In this document: piece after piece, positions 26,170-35,421 of the stretch | How the letters are laid out: each line of letters begins with the position of its first letter | How positions within the stretch are numbered: position 1 is the stretch's first letter | Source of the DNA: Phycobacter azelaicus | GTDB lineage: Bacteria > Pseudomonadota > Alphaproteobacteria > Rhodobacterales > Rhodobacteraceae | DNA length: 64,000 nt | Assembly: GCF_014884385.1 (NCBI RefSeq) | Contig: NZ_WKFH01000003.1 | Coordinates: 744,001-808,000, forward strand | Direction of reading: 5' to 3' | Notes under the pieces: generated by a model | What the model was told of the DNA's origin: nothing | What the model saw: the letters and a program-made list of their open reading frames with translations, nothing else | Databases searched by the model: none | Translations under genes and position numbers: made by a program

Positions 26170-26870
26170 CAGCGCCCCCCGCGTTCGGTATGCCCAACCC
26201 AGTGGATCGCAAGGTTCACCGCGACGGCCATACCGATCAGAACGAACCCAAGACCCAGCGCCATGGCGAACTCGCCCTTGCCCGTCTCAAGGGCAATCGC
26301 CGTGGTCAGCACCCGTGTTGCATGGTCGATATTGCCGCCCACCACCATAATGGCGCCGACCTCGCCAATCGCACGGCCAAAACCTGCCAGCGCCGCCGTC
26401 AACAGCGCCCGGCGCCCATCCCACAAAAGTGCGCGGATGCGCTGACCTTGGGTGGTGTTCATAGAGATCAAAAGGTCGTGGTAGTCACTCCACAACTCGC
26501 GCAGAGACTGGTGCGCGATCGAAGCGATCAACGGGACGATGATGATGACCTGCGCGATAATCATCGCGGTTGGCGTGAATAGCAGGCCAAACACGCCCAA
26601 AGGCCCGGCGCGCGAAAGGAAGACATAGACAATCAGCCCAACCACCACCGGCGGTAGCCCCATCAGCGCATTGAGCACAGCAATGGTTGCACGGCGCAGA
26701 CGAAACCGTCTGACGGCCAGCAAAGCGGCCAGAGGCAAGGCGATGACGGATGCGATCAGAAGCGCGGTCAAAGTGACCCGGAGAGAGCGCAGGGTGATTT
26801 CAACCAGATCAGGGTCCAGCAAGACCACCAGCCAGAACGCCTGGCTCAGACCCTCCCACAGATCAGACAT
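26166..26870 (-). CDS. tupB: Tungstate ABC transporter permease
   Basis: Inner-membrane permease, 234 aa, with about five hydrophobic helices. The central region ALMGLPPVVVGLIVYVFLSR and the cytoplasmic loop containing GRAIGEVGAIMVVGGNIDHA are typical of TupB/CysT-type permeases. First gene of tupBCA; the 401 bp upstream is shared with divergent nadA. Confidence 0.88.
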   Translation of the reverse strand: MSDLWEGLSQAFWLVVLLDPDLVEITLRSLRVTLTALLIASVIALPLAALLAVRRFRLRRATIAVLNALMGLPPVVVGLIVYVFLSRAGPLGVFGLLFTPTAMIIAQVIIIVPLIASIAHQSLRELWSDYHDLLISMNTTQGQRIRALLWDGRRALLTAALAGFGRAIGEVGAIMVVGGNIDHATRVLTTAIALETGKGEFAMALGLGFVLIGMAVAVNLAIHWVGHTERGGRW

Positions 26871-27271
26871 GGTACTTGGTTTTCTCCCGGATGGCTTGGG
26901 GTTAACGGCGCTTTCCCCCTAGCTTTCCCAGTGTCAAAACACAGGAATGTTATCGGCGACAGGAAAAAATGCAGCCGGACTTTAAAAAGGACAATTTGTC
27001 CACCATATAGAGAGATGCACCGATAACGGCGGACAGAAAGGCGGGGGCCGTGGTTCGCCGCTCGACGCTTCGGAGTATGGTCGGCCCAGACACGGGATCC
27101 GAGCCCTAGGCGTTTGTGTTCCACACTGTCATCCCGCCAACGTTTCGATCTGTCGCAGGACCTTCAGCTAGACCACCTGCGGCCTTTTGGCCTCGCACCT
27201 TGCGCGCGCCATACGAACGTGAAAAAAGACCGACCCAAAGTGCCGGCACGGCGCGATTTCGAGGAAATGCC
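26871..27271. other. Divergent intergenic region tupB/nadA
   Basis: 401 bp without a convincing gene; the longer open frame before nadA (from 27116) lacks NadA similarity. It contains the 13-bp palindrome at 26989-27001 and a wider inverted pair, GTTATCGG (26949-26956) and CCGATAAC (27020-27027). No Moco or other riboswitch fold was recognised by eye. Promoters for both operons should lie here. Confidence 0.6.
26989..27001. promoter_or_regulatory. Operator-like palindrome upstream of nadABC
   Basis: GGACAA-T-TTGTCC is a perfect 13-bp palindrome. It sits between a T/A-rich stretch (TTTAAA at 26981) and TATAGA at 27006, which could serve as poorly matched -35 and -10 elements of a promoter reading into nadA, so bound protein would block it. 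Alphaproteobacterial nad operons are often controlled by the repressor NadQ; whether this is its site is untested. Confidence 0.4.
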
Positions 27272-28324
27272 ATGTTCGATCTGCAAACCATGCGCGATCA
27301 ACTCGCCAGTACCTATGAGCTGGCGCCCAATCCCGATCTGGCCGAACAGATGTCAGAAACCTACGCTCGGATGGATCGTGTTGTGAACCCGGTCGACTGG
27401 GTCCGCTATGCGCCCTACGTCGCTGCCATCAATGTGCTCAAGAAAGAACGCGGCGCTGTCATTCTGGCCCATAACTACATGACGCCTGAGATCTATCACG
27501 GCGTTTCGGACTTTGTCGGCGATAGCCTTCAGCTGGCAATCGAGGCCGCGCGGGTCGAGGCAGATGTGATCGTACAGTGTGGCGTGCACTTCATGGCCGA
27601 AACCTCCAAGATCCTTTCACCTGAAAAAACCGTGCTGATGCCGGATATGGCCGCGGGTTGCTCTTTGGCCGAAAGCATCACCGCCGCGGGCGTCGAGGAA
27701 ATGCGCCGCAAGTACCCCGGCGCGCCGGTTGTCACTTACGTGAACACCACTGCCGAGGTGAAGGCTGCATCGGACATCTGCTGCACCTCCTCGAATGCCG
27801 CGCAGATCGTCGCCGCGATGGAGAGCGACACGGTCATCATGACGCCGGACAAGTACCTGGCTCAGAACGTTGCCAATCAAGTGCCGCAGAAAAACATCGT
27901 CTGGTGGGACGGCTCCTGCATCGTGCACGAGCAATATACCGCCAAGGACCTGCGCGAATTCCGCGAATGGAACCCCGGGACACGGCTGATCGCTCACCCC
28001 GAATGCCCGCCAGATGTGGTGGCCGAGGCGGATTTCTCCGGCTCAACCAGTGGCATCATCAAATACGTGACTGATGAGAAGCCCGAAAAGGCGATGCTGA
28101 TCACCGAGTGTTCGATGGCCTCCAACATCGCCGATGCCCTGCCCGAGGTGGATTTTGTCGGCCCCTGCAACATGTGCCCCTACATGAAGATGATCACGCT
28201 GGAGAAAATCCTGTGGTCGCTGCACACCATGTCGGAGCCGGTGGAAGTCGATCCGCAAGTGGCAGACAAGGCCCGCCTCGCGGTGCAACGGATGATCGAC
28301 CTCAGCCAGAAACTGGGTATCTGA
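27272..28324 (+). CDS. nadA: Quinolinate synthase
   Basis: Condenses iminoaspartate with dihydroxyacetone phosphate to quinolinate. 350 aa. The start at 27272 ([11 protein letters not shown]) has GAGGAA upstream and removes a 52-residue extension that does not resemble NadA. The three probable [4Fe-4S] ligands are Cys103 ([10 protein letters not shown]), Cys216 (WDGSCIVHE) and Cys302 (CNMCPYMKM); substrate motifs [20 protein letters not shown] and [10 protein letters not shown] are present. Nothing essential is missing. It is followed 3 bp later by nadB. Confidence 0.96.
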   Translation: MFDLQTMRDQLASTYELAPNPDLAEQMSETYARMDRVVNPVDWVRYAPYVAAINVLKKERGAVILAHNYMTPEIYHGVSDFVGDSLQLAIEAARVEADVIVQCGVHFMAETSKILSPEKTVLMPDMAAGCSLAESITAAGVEEMRRKYPGAPVVTYVNTTAEVKAASDICCTSSNAAQIVAAMESDTVIMTPDKYLAQNVANQVPQKNIVWWDGSCIVHEQYTAKDLREFREWNPGTRLIAHPECPPDVVAEADFSGSTSGIIKYVTDEKPEKAMLITECSMASNIADALPEVDFVGPCNMCPYMKMITLEKILWSLHTMSEPVEVDPQVADKARLAVQRMIDLSQKLGI

Positions 28325-28327
28325 CCA

Positions 28328-29917
28328 GTGGCAACGGCCAGCACAGGTCCGGTTGAGACCGGCCGCATCGTTATCGTCGGCGCTGGTCTTGGCGCGCTTT
28401 ATGCAGCCCTTGAACTGGCACCGCGGCCTGTTCTGTTGATCTCTCCCGAAACGCTGGGCTTCGGGGCAAGTTCAGCCTGGGCGCAAGGCGGTGTCGCCGC
28501 CGCCATGGACCAGAGCGACAGCCCCGAGGCGCATGCCGCCGACACCCAAACAGCAGGCGCGGGCACCGTCGATCCAGAAGTGGCCGCCATGGTCACCCGC
28601 GTTGCGCGCGAGCATATTCTCGACCTCACCGATCTTGGTACGCCCTTCGATCGTGACGAGATGGGCAACTACGTCATGAGCCGCGAGGCCGCCCATTCCG
28701 CTGCCCGCGTGGTCCGCGTCAAGGGCGACCGGGCCGGGGCGCAGATCATGGAAACCCTGGTGGCCGCCGTGCGCGCCGCTCCTTCCGTGCAGGTGCTGGA
28801 GAACACCCAGGCCGTGCGGCTGGAAGTCGAAGGCGATACCGTCACCGGTGTCTGGATCGCCCGCGCCGATGCATCCTCGGATCCTGTGCTGATCACCTGC
28901 CCCGGTGTGCTCTTGGCCGGTGGCGGCTCGGGCGGACTTTATGCCCATACCACCAACCCGCCTCGCATCCGGGGCCAGGTCATCGGCCTTGCCGCCCGCG
29001 CGGGCGTGCGCATTGCCGACCCCGAATTCGTGCAGTTCCACCCCACAGCCTTTGACATCGGCGAAGACCCAGCTCCGCTGGCGACCGAGGCCCTGCGCGG
29101 CGATGGCGCCACACTGTGGAACAACAAAGGTGAGCGTTTCATGCTGGCCGTCCACCCGGACGCCGAGCTTGCCCCGCGCGACGTCGTGGCCCGCGCGATC
29201 TTTGCCGAAACCCAAGCCGGGCGCCGCCCGGTGCTGGACACCCGGCAGGCGCTGGGGGCCGAGGTGCTGACCCGCTTTCCCACTGTTGCCGAAACCTGCG
29301 CCCGCGCCGGGATCGACCCTGTAAACGAGCCAATCCCCGTCGCCGTCGCCGCCCATTACCACATGGGCGGGGTGGACACCGATATGCAGGGGCGTGCCAG
29401 TCTGAAGCATCTGTGGGTCTGCGGCGAGGTCTCCTCTACAGGGCTGCACGGCGCCAACCGGCTGGCCTCCAACGGTCTCTTGGAGGCGCTGGTTTATGCC
29501 CGCACCGCCGCTGCCGACATGAAGGATTTGGAGCAAAATGGCGATCTGTCGGAAGTGCAGATCAGTTTTGCTCCGGATGGCCATGAAACCAACGCGGGCT
29601 CCGTGCAGACCCTGCGCGAGACCATGACCGCCCATGTTGGCGTGCGCCGCACCGAAGAGGGGCTGAAGACAGCGCTCACCACCATCGCGCGGCTTGAAGC
29701 GGAACACGGTGATGACGAAAGCTTCGTCAACATGTGCGCCACCGCCACGCTGATTGCTGCCGCTGCCCTGATGCGCCGCGAGAGCCGGGGCGGGCATTAC
29801 CGCGATGACTTCCCCGGGGCCGACCCCTCACTGGCCCACCGCACCCGTATCACCTTGACCGAGGCCCTCTCCCTGCGCGACCAGATCGCGGGCGAGGCCA
29901 CAAAGGAGCCCGCATGA
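28328..29917 (+). CDS. nadB: L-aspartate oxidase
   Basis: FAD enzyme that oxidises L-aspartate to iminoaspartate, the substrate of NadA. 529 aa. The dinucleotide fold is at residues 12-32 (RIVIVGAGLGALYAALEL), the FAD-binding Ser/Gly loop reads FGASSAWAQGGVAAAMDQ, and the active-site region has HPTAFDIGEDPAPLATEALR and YHMGGVDTD. The start is a GTG four bases after the nadA stop; no better start lies nearby. Its stop overlaps the nadC ATG. Confidence 0.95.
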   Translation: MATASTGPVETGRIVIVGAGLGALYAALELAPRPVLLISPETLGFGASSAWAQGGVAAAMDQSDSPEAHAADTQTAGAGTVDPEVAAMVTRVAREHILDLTDLGTPFDRDEMGNYVMSREAAHSAARVVRVKGDRAGAQIMETLVAAVRAAPSVQVLENTQAVRLEVEGDTVTGVWIARADASSDPVLITCPGVLLAGGGSGGLYAHTTNPPRIRGQVIGLAARAGVRIADPEFVQFHPTAFDIGEDPAPLATEALRGDGATLWNNKGERFMLAVHPDAELAPRDVVARAIFAETQAGRRPVLDTRQALGAEVLTRFPTVAETCARAGIDPVNEPIPVAVAAHYHMGGVDTDMQGRASLKHLWVCGEVSSTGLHGANRLASNGLLEALVYARTAAADMKDLEQNGDLSEVQISFAPDGHETNAGSVQTLRETMTAHVGVRRTEEGLKTALTTIARLEAEHGDDESFVNMCATATLIAAAALMRRESRGGHYRDDFPGADPSLAHRTRITLTEALSLRDQIAGEATKEPA

Positions 29918-30768
29918 ACACCGCCTTTGCCACCCTGCCCGACCTGATCCTGGAACCCATGGTGCGCGCCGCCCTTCACGAGGATCTGGGCCAGAACGGC
30001 GATATCACCACCCGTGCGGTGATCCCGGCGGATGTGACGTATTCCGCGCGACTGAATGCCCGGCAGGAAGGCGTTGTTTCGGGCATGCAGATCGCCCGCA
30101 TCGCCTTTCACCTGGTGGATGCCGGGCTGAAGGTGGAAACCCTGCTGCCCGACGGCAGTGCCTGCAAGCCGGGCGACACGCTGATGACCATTGAAGGCTC
30201 GGCTGCCTCGATCCTGTCGGGGGAACGCGTCGCGCTGAATTTCGCGGGACGGCTAACTGGGATCGCAACACTGACCCATTGTTTCGTGCGCGAAACATCC
30301 GGCACGAACACCCGTATAACCTGCACGCGCAAGACCACCCCTGGCCTGCGTATCGCGGAAAAGCAGGCTGTCCTGCACGGGGGCGGCTTTAACCACCGCT
30401 TTGGCCTTTCGGATGCGCTCCTGATCAAGGACAATCACATCGCCGCCGCAGGCGGCATCACCGCGGTGCTGGAGGCCGCAAAGGCCAGCGTCAGCCACAT
30501 GATGAAAGTGGAGATCGAGGTCGACACGCTGTCCCAGCTCGAAGAGGTCCTCAGCACCGGCGGTGCGGACGTTGTGCTGCTGGACAACATGGACACGCCC
30601 ACTCTGGCAGAGGCCGTCAAAATGGCGCGCGGCCATCTGGTGACCGAGGCATCCGGCAACATGAAGCTGGACCGCATCGCCGAGGTCGCTGCCACCGGAG
30701 TCGACTATATCTCTTCCGGGGCGCTGACCCATTCGGCGCCGACGCTGGATCTGGGCCTCGATTTCTGA
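29914..30768 (+). CDS. nadC: Nicotinate-nucleotide pyrophosphorylase (carboxylating)
   Basis: Quinolinate phosphoribosyltransferase producing nicotinate mononucleotide, completing the nadABC route. 284 aa. Conserved TRKTTPGLRIAEKQAV (near residue 132) and HGGGFNHRFGLSDALLIKDN (near 150) carry the basic residues that hold quinolinate and PRPP; ASGNMKLDRI and DYISSGALTHS are the C-terminal barrel motifs. It converges on the CocE-type hydrolase gene with only 8 bp between stops. Confidence 0.95.
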   Translation: MNTAFATLPDLILEPMVRAALHEDLGQNGDITTRAVIPADVTYSARLNARQEGVVSGMQIARIAFHLVDAGLKVETLLPDGSACKPGDTLMTIEGSAASILSGERVALNFAGRLTGIATLTHCFVRETSGTNTRITCTRKTTPGLRIAEKQAVLHGGGFNHRFGLSDALLIKDNHIAAAGGITAVLEAAKASVSHMMKVEIEVDTLSQLEEVLSTGGADVVLLDNMDTPTLAEAVKMARGHLVTEASGNMKLDRIAEVAATGVDYISSGALTHSAPTLDLGLDF

Positions 30769-30776
30769 GGCGCAGA

Positions 30777-32765
30777 TTACAGGCAGCCGCGCGGCACGGT
30801 CTCGGACCACTCCCTTACCAAAACCGGATCTGATACGCCGCCCTCATAGGCATGGACACGGCGCCAGAGGTAGAAGTTTTCCTTGTCGCAGGTCATGCGG
30901 TTTTCCGTATCGATCGCCAACTGCCAATCGCCGCGTTCAAAGGTGAACCGCCAGTCGGATTTGAAGGTCGCCGTGGCCGGATCATCGGGGTGGATCGCGT
31001 AGTGCATCGTGACATGGCTGCCCACCTGCATGCCGTTATGCGGGTTCACCGCTTCGCCGTAGTCATCAAAGGTATCCAGCACCAGCGTGCCGTCCGCAAG
31101 CGTTTTCGTCTCCGACGTACCCGAAGGATCGCGCAACTGCCTGCCGCCCAGCGTCGGATAGGGCTGCGCGGGACCGGGCGCCTCGGGTGGGATTTCTTCG
31201 CTCACGCTCCGCTCGGGCAGGATCAGCGCGCAGCCTGCAAGGTCCAGAGTGATCTCTGCCGCCTCTGGCGCGGGCCAGACGATCGGCCAGTAGGAGGTCG
31301 AGAGCGCCAGCCGCAACTTGTGACCGGCCTGCAGTGCATGGGCGCATTCATTGAGTGGGAATTCCACCTCATACCGCTGACCGGGCACCAGAGGCTCTGG
31401 CGCGTCATGACCGTTCAGATGCGTCAGGTTGAAGGAGCGATAGCTGATCCGCTGCGAGGAACCATCCGGCGCCACATCGCACAGCCGCCCGACGATCTGC
31501 GCCACCGGACGGTCGACGGTGAAAGCGATACGAACACGGGGGCGGCCAAGGATCTGCAATTCATCGTCCAGCGGAGCCATGTCGAAACAGGCCGACAGCG
31601 CATCATCCCCCGCCTGATCCCCCGGCAGTTCATTGTCGAACCGCATCCCCGGGCAGAAATAGCCCCCCGCCTGACCGACGGTTGCGGGACTTGCAACCGT
31701 GCATTCTCCAATGCCAGCAGTCTCACCCAAAGAGCCTGTTGAAAGATAAATCACCCGTTCGCGAACATTGGGCGAAGGCCAGTTCTGCTCGGCCACCCAG
31801 CGGCCCTTGCGGGGCTTGTTTTCCTTGGTGGGGCCGAAATGTTCCTGCATGTAGACGCGGTAATCGGGCAGCGCCTCGGCGCCGGTGTCCTCGCCCTTCA
31901 GCCAGTGATCGAACCAGCGCAGCACCTCGCCATGGAAATCCGACGCCTCAAGTTTCGAGATATGCGCATAGCGGTGCTCCCAAGGCCCCATCAGCGCCTT
32001 GGTCGGCGCGGTCAGGTTGGCGGCCAGCATCGCGGGCGTGTTGAGATAGGCATCGGCCCAGCCGGTGATCGCCAGCACCGGGGCGGTGATCGCCGACCAG
32101 TCCTCGCAGACCGAGCCGTGTTTCCAGAAGTCATCGCGGGCGGGGTGGCGCAGCCAGTCGGCGGACATGAAGGGCAGCTTTTCGATCCGTTCCAGCCAGG
32201 CCGCGCGCCAGTCGGGGCGCAGCTCAGGGTCCAGGGGCCGCGTCATATAGGCGAACATCTGGCTGCCCCAATTGGCATTATCGCTGAGCAGACATCCCCC
32301 CATGTAGTGGATGTCATCGGCATAGCGGTCGGCGGTGGAGGCGACCGAGACCACGGCCTGCAATTCGGGTGGGCGGCGATAGGCCAGTTGCAAGCCATTG
32401 AAGCCGCCCCAGGAAATACCGATCATGCCGACCTTGCCGTTGCTCCAGGGCTGCGCCGCGATCCATTTCAGAACCGCCTCGCCGTCGCTTAGCTCCTGTT
32501 CGGAGTATTCATCGTCAAACAGCCCCTCGCTGTCGCCGCTGCCTGCGATATCGACGCGAATGCAGGCGTACCCTTTGGAGGCAAAGACGGTATGGGTGGT
32601 CTCATCCCGCGGCGCGGTGCCGTCGCGCTTGCGATAGGGCAGGTATTCCAGAATCGCCGGGAACGGTCCCTCCCCCTCGGGCAGCCAGATGCGCGCGGCA
32701 AGGCGGCGCCCGTCGGGCATCGGAATCCAGGTGTTTTCAATCAGGGTAAAGGGCGCGCGCATCAT
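30777..32765 (-). CDS. CocE/NonD family hydrolase (S15-like)
   Basis: Serine hydrolase of the X-Pro dipeptidyl-peptidase/cocaine-esterase group, 662 aa. The nucleophile elbow is GMIGISWGGFNG (Ser at about residue 119), the N-terminal oxyanion region is YLPYRKRDGT, and the Asp/His partners are likely in ITGWADAYLNT and GPWEHRYAH. The C-terminal jelly-roll (PepX_C) domain follows from about residue 350. No signal peptide. Downstream of a CoA-transferase gene by 48 bp on the same strand, so it may hydrolyse an ester or amide whose acid is then activated with CoA (inference). Confidence 0.88.
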   Translation of the reverse strand: MMRAPFTLIENTWIPMPDGRRLAARIWLPEGEGPFPAILEYLPYRKRDGTAPRDETTHTVFASKGYACIRVDIAGSGDSEGLFDDEYSEQELSDGEAVLKWIAAQPWSNGKVGMIGISWGGFNGLQLAYRRPPELQAVVSVASTADRYADDIHYMGGCLLSDNANWGSQMFAYMTRPLDPELRPDWRAAWLERIEKLPFMSADWLRHPARDDFWKHGSVCEDWSAITAPVLAITGWADAYLNTPAMLAANLTAPTKALMGPWEHRYAHISKLEASDFHGEVLRWFDHWLKGEDTGAEALPDYRVYMQEHFGPTKENKPRKGRWVAEQNWPSPNVRERVIYLSTGSLGETAGIGECTVASPATVGQAGGYFCPGMRFDNELPGDQAGDDALSACFDMAPLDDELQILGRPRVRIAFTVDRPVAQIVGRLCDVAPDGSSQRISYRSFNLTHLNGHDAPEPLVPGQRYEVEFPLNECAHALQAGHKLRLALSTSYWPIVWPAPEAAEITLDLAGCALILPERSVSEEIPPEAPGPAQPYPTLGGRQLRDPSGTSETKTLADGTLVLDTFDDYGEAVNPHNGMQVGSHVTMHYAIHPDDPATATFKSDWRFTFERGDWQLAIDTENRMTCDKENFYLWRRVHAYEGGVSDPVLVREWSETVPRGCL

Positions 32766-32813
32766 GGTTTTCCAATGTCAAATTCTATGGCGCCAGCCTG
32801 CCCCCACGCGCCC

Positions 32814-33917
32814 CTATTTGGCAAGCTTGGGCGCAGATTTATCGAGCGCCAGCTCGGCATCCGAGAATTTCCACGGTCCCCGCACGCCCGGCACGCCTTC
32901 GGGAGAAATCTGCATGCCGCGATGCTGGATCTGCGGATCGTCAAAGGCCTGTCCGATGGTGTTGATCGGCCCGGCAGGCACGGTCGCGGCCTCAAGTGCT
33001 GCCAGAAGTTCGGCCTGCGTCCATTGTGAAAGCGCCTCCTCCAGAAGCGCGGTCAGATCGGTTCGGTTGGCCACGCGAGACTGGTTGGTCAGAAACCGTG
33101 CATCCACCTTGAGGTCCGGCAGATCCAGCGCATCGCACAGGCGCTGGAACTGTCCGTCATTGCCCACCGCAAGGATGATATGACCGTCCCTGACCGCCAT
33201 CACCTGATAGGGCGCGATATTGGGATGATCGTTGCCAAGCCGCACCGGGCTGGTGCCAGTGGCCAGATAGTTCATCGCCTGATTGGCCAGCATGGCGGTG
33301 GCGCAATCCAAGAGGGACATATCCAGATGCTGCCCCCGCCCCGTGGTGTGGCGCTGCTCCACCGCTGCAAGGATGCCGATGGTGCCATACAGCCCGGTCA
33401 CGATATCGGTGATGGCAACGCCCACTTTTTGCGGCTGGCCATCGGGGTCACCAGTGATCGACATCAGCCCCGACATGCCCTGCAAGAGGAAGTCATAGCC
33501 CGCACGGGTGGCATAGGGACCGTCCTGCCCGAAACCGGTGACCGAGCAGTAGATCAACCGCGGGTTCATCTCTTTCAGGCTGTCGTAGTCCAGCCCGTAT
33601 TTCTTGAGACCACCGACCTTGAAATTCTCGATCAGGATATCGGCACCCTTGATTAGATCGAGCACGGTCTGGCGCCCCTCCGGGGTGCGAAAATCAGCCG
33701 TCACGCAATGCTTGCCGCGATTGGCCGCATAGTAATAGGCCGCCGTCTTGTCGCCGTCGCGTTCGATGAAGGGAGGACCCCAGTGGCGGGTATCGTCGCC
33801 CGCCTCGGCTTCGACCTTGATCACCTCGGCGCCCAGATCCGCCAGCGACTGGCCAATCCAGGGACCGGCGAGAATACGGGCGAGTTCAACCACTTTGAGG
33901 CCTGAAAGCGGGGTCAT
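32814..33917 (-). CDS. CaiB/BaiF (family III) CoA-transferase, normal architecture
   Basis: 367 aa, the normal length of the family's single-copy members. Domain order is standard: LKVVELARILAGPWIGQSLA at the N-terminus, the probable catalytic Asp in RAGYDFLLQGMSG (about residue 163), then VRDGHIILAVGNDGQFQRL and the C-terminal segment VPAGPINTIGQAFDDPQI. AGGAG lies upstream of the ATG. It serves here as an internal reference for the permuted paralogue at 5793-7139. The acyl substrate is unknown. Confidence 0.93.
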   Translation of the reverse strand: MTPLSGLKVVELARILAGPWIGQSLADLGAEVIKVEAEAGDDTRHWGPPFIERDGDKTAAYYYAANRGKHCVTADFRTPEGRQTVLDLIKGADILIENFKVGGLKKYGLDYDSLKEMNPRLIYCSVTGFGQDGPYATRAGYDFLLQGMSGLMSITGDPDGQPQKVGVAITDIVTGLYGTIGILAAVEQRHTTGRGQHLDMSLLDCATAMLANQAMNYLATGTSPVRLGNDHPNIAPYQVMAVRDGHIILAVGNDGQFQRLCDALDLPDLKVDARFLTNQSRVANRTDLTALLEEALSQWTQAELLAALEAATVPAGPINTIGQAFDDPQIQHRGMQISPEGVPGVRGPWKFSDAELALDKSAPKLAK

Positions 33918-34006
33918 GGCGGCTCCTGTTCTTGACGCTGCTTCGCTTATGTAGCCCAGCCTCCTACGGGCAGCAATCTTTGATCAAATTCAGGCGGATC
34001 AGGGGC

Positions 34007-35035
34007 CTATTTGCCCTTGATCCGTACCGTGAAGCTGGTGCGCGCGCCCGCAGGTGGCGGCGGAAAAGGCGCGGCGCGGCGCACCTGCGCCACGGCGATC
34101 TCATCCAGCCTTACGGAGCCGGAACTGCGGGCGAGAGTCACCCGTACGAGCCCGCCGCCAGGGCCGATACGAAAAGCCACCATCGCCTCGCCGCGCACAT
34201 TTGCACGCCGTTTGGCCCGCTGGATCCGCCGCATGACGAGTCCGGGGTAGTTGCTCACGGCTGCGTTGCCTTGCACCTTGGCAGTCCCGCCTTCGCTGCG
34301 CGCCTGCCCACCAGGCTTTGCCGCCCGGCCTTCGGAGACGCCGCGGGTAGCATCGGCATCGCTGTTGCCGCGCGGTCTTGTGGGCGCCTCCTGCCGTTTC
34401 GTGACGCGTTCGACCGGCTGTTCGGGCTGCGGTTTCGGCGGCGCTTTCGCAGGCTCCTGTTGTGGTGTCGGCCGCGTGACCGGCTTCAGCGAGACGGTCA
34501 CCTCGGGGGCCTGCGGGCTTGGCTCCTGTTCGGGTTCCAACGGCCTCATTGCAACGGTTTCCTGCACAGGAACAGACACGGCCCGGTTGGGGTCTGGTTT
34601 GTCCGGCCGCTCAGCAGCAGGCACCTCGGCCGTTTGCGTCTCTTGTGGCGCTGTTGCGCGCAGGAGAGGGCCTGCGGGCTTTTGCGGGGCCGGTTCGGCC
34701 ACCGGCTGCAGGATCTCGATACCCGGTGTCAGCGGCATAGACGTGGTCGGAGCGCGCGCCTCCAACACCTGCGGCTGAGCAGGCTGCACTGGGTCAACCA
34801 AGACGGGAGGTCGAGTCGTCGGCTGCGGTGCCTCCTGCATCTTTTGCGGTGGCTCGGGCGTTTCCACCCCAATTGCAAGATTGGCAAAGGAGGCGCCCTC
34901 TGCCGCAAGTGTGGTCTGGCCGCCTGCGATTTCAACATGATTGCCGTCGGTCAGGAACACGGCGCTTGCGTGCACTGTGGCCGCCGCAGCCAAGGCTGCA
35001 AGAGCCACAATGCGAGAAGTTGGAACGCGGCTCAT
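34007..35035 (-). CDS. tonB: TonB family energy transducer
   Basis: Couples the proton-motive force sensed by ExbB/ExbD to the outer-membrane haem receptor. 342 aa: a membrane anchor at residues about 7-28, a Pro/Glu/Lys-rich periplasmic span (residues about 55-240, with many P-rich repeats), and a C-terminal TonB domain (MVAFRIGPGGGLVRVTLARS, then RRAAPFPPPPAG). Last gene of the haem receptor operon; its ATG overlaps the second exbD. Its adjacency to hmuR suggests a dedicated rather than housekeeping TonB. Confidence 0.87.
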   Translation of the reverse strand: MSRVPTSRIVALAALAAAATVHASAVFLTDGNHVEIAGGQTTLAAEGASFANLAIGVETPEPPQKMQEAPQPTTRPPVLVDPVQPAQPQVLEARAPTTSMPLTPGIEILQPVAEPAPQKPAGPLLRATAPQETQTAEVPAAERPDKPDPNRAVSVPVQETVAMRPLEPEQEPSPQAPEVTVSLKPVTRPTPQQEPAKAPPKPQPEQPVERVTKRQEAPTRPRGNSDADATRGVSEGRAAKPGGQARSEGGTAKVQGNAAVSNYPGLVMRRIQRAKRRANVRGEAMVAFRIGPGGGLVRVTLARSSGSVRLDEIAVAQVRRAAPFPPPPAGARTSFTVRIKGK

Positions 35036-35421
35036 TTCAAGGCTCTTTCCGACACGAGGATGACCCGTTCTGCCCCCGCCGCGCGCAGGGCATTGCCGAT
35101 CTTCACAAGATCCCGCGCGGGCAAGTCACGATCCGGCACCACGCGCAGGACCGCGCGGGCCTCTTCCGGCAGGGCCAAGATATGCGCAGCGGCATCACTC
35201 ACATCTTCACCCCGAAAGCTGAGCCGCCCGTCTTTGTGGATCACCAGGGTATCCGGCGGGGCAACCCCCTCAAGGTCTGCAGTACGGACCAGCCGGATCT
35301 CACGGTCCAGAGGCGGCGCCAGCGTACCTGCGATCATGAAGAAGACCAGCATCAGAAAAACGATGTTGATCAGCGCAATGGTCGGCTCACGCTCGGATTG
35401 TATCTTTTGCCGGATCTGCAT
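35032..35421 (-). CDS. exbD: ExbD/TolR-family protein (second copy)
   Basis: 129 aa with one N-terminal membrane helix (IALINIVFLMLVFFMIAGTL) and a periplasmic ExbD domain ending ALRAAGAERVILVSERALK. Members normally carry an Asp at the cytoplasmic side of the helix (LIDVIFLLL in the sister gene); here the matching stretch reads ALINIVFLMLVFFM, with Asn in that position. It may therefore be a structural partner rather than the proton carrier. The gene overlaps its neighbours by a few bases on both sides. Confidence 0.85.
   Translation of the reverse strand: MQIRQKIQSEREPTIALINIVFLMLVFFMIAGTLAPPLDREIRLVRTADLEGVAPPDTLVIHKDGRLSFRGEDVSDAAAHILALPEEARAVLRVVPDRDLPARDLVKIGNALRAAGAERVILVSERALK

Noticed and set aside
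24656..26870. tup genes as the phosphonate importer (phnCDE) of the neighbouring phn locus
   Set aside because: TTS loop, permease motifs and gene sizes are those of tungstate TupABC; phnD-type binding proteins look different. No phosphonate importer is visible in the window.
27116..27271. N-terminal extension of nadA by 52 codons
   Set aside because: No NadA similarity in the extension; MFDLQTM at 27272 has a good ribosome-binding site and gives the normal length.
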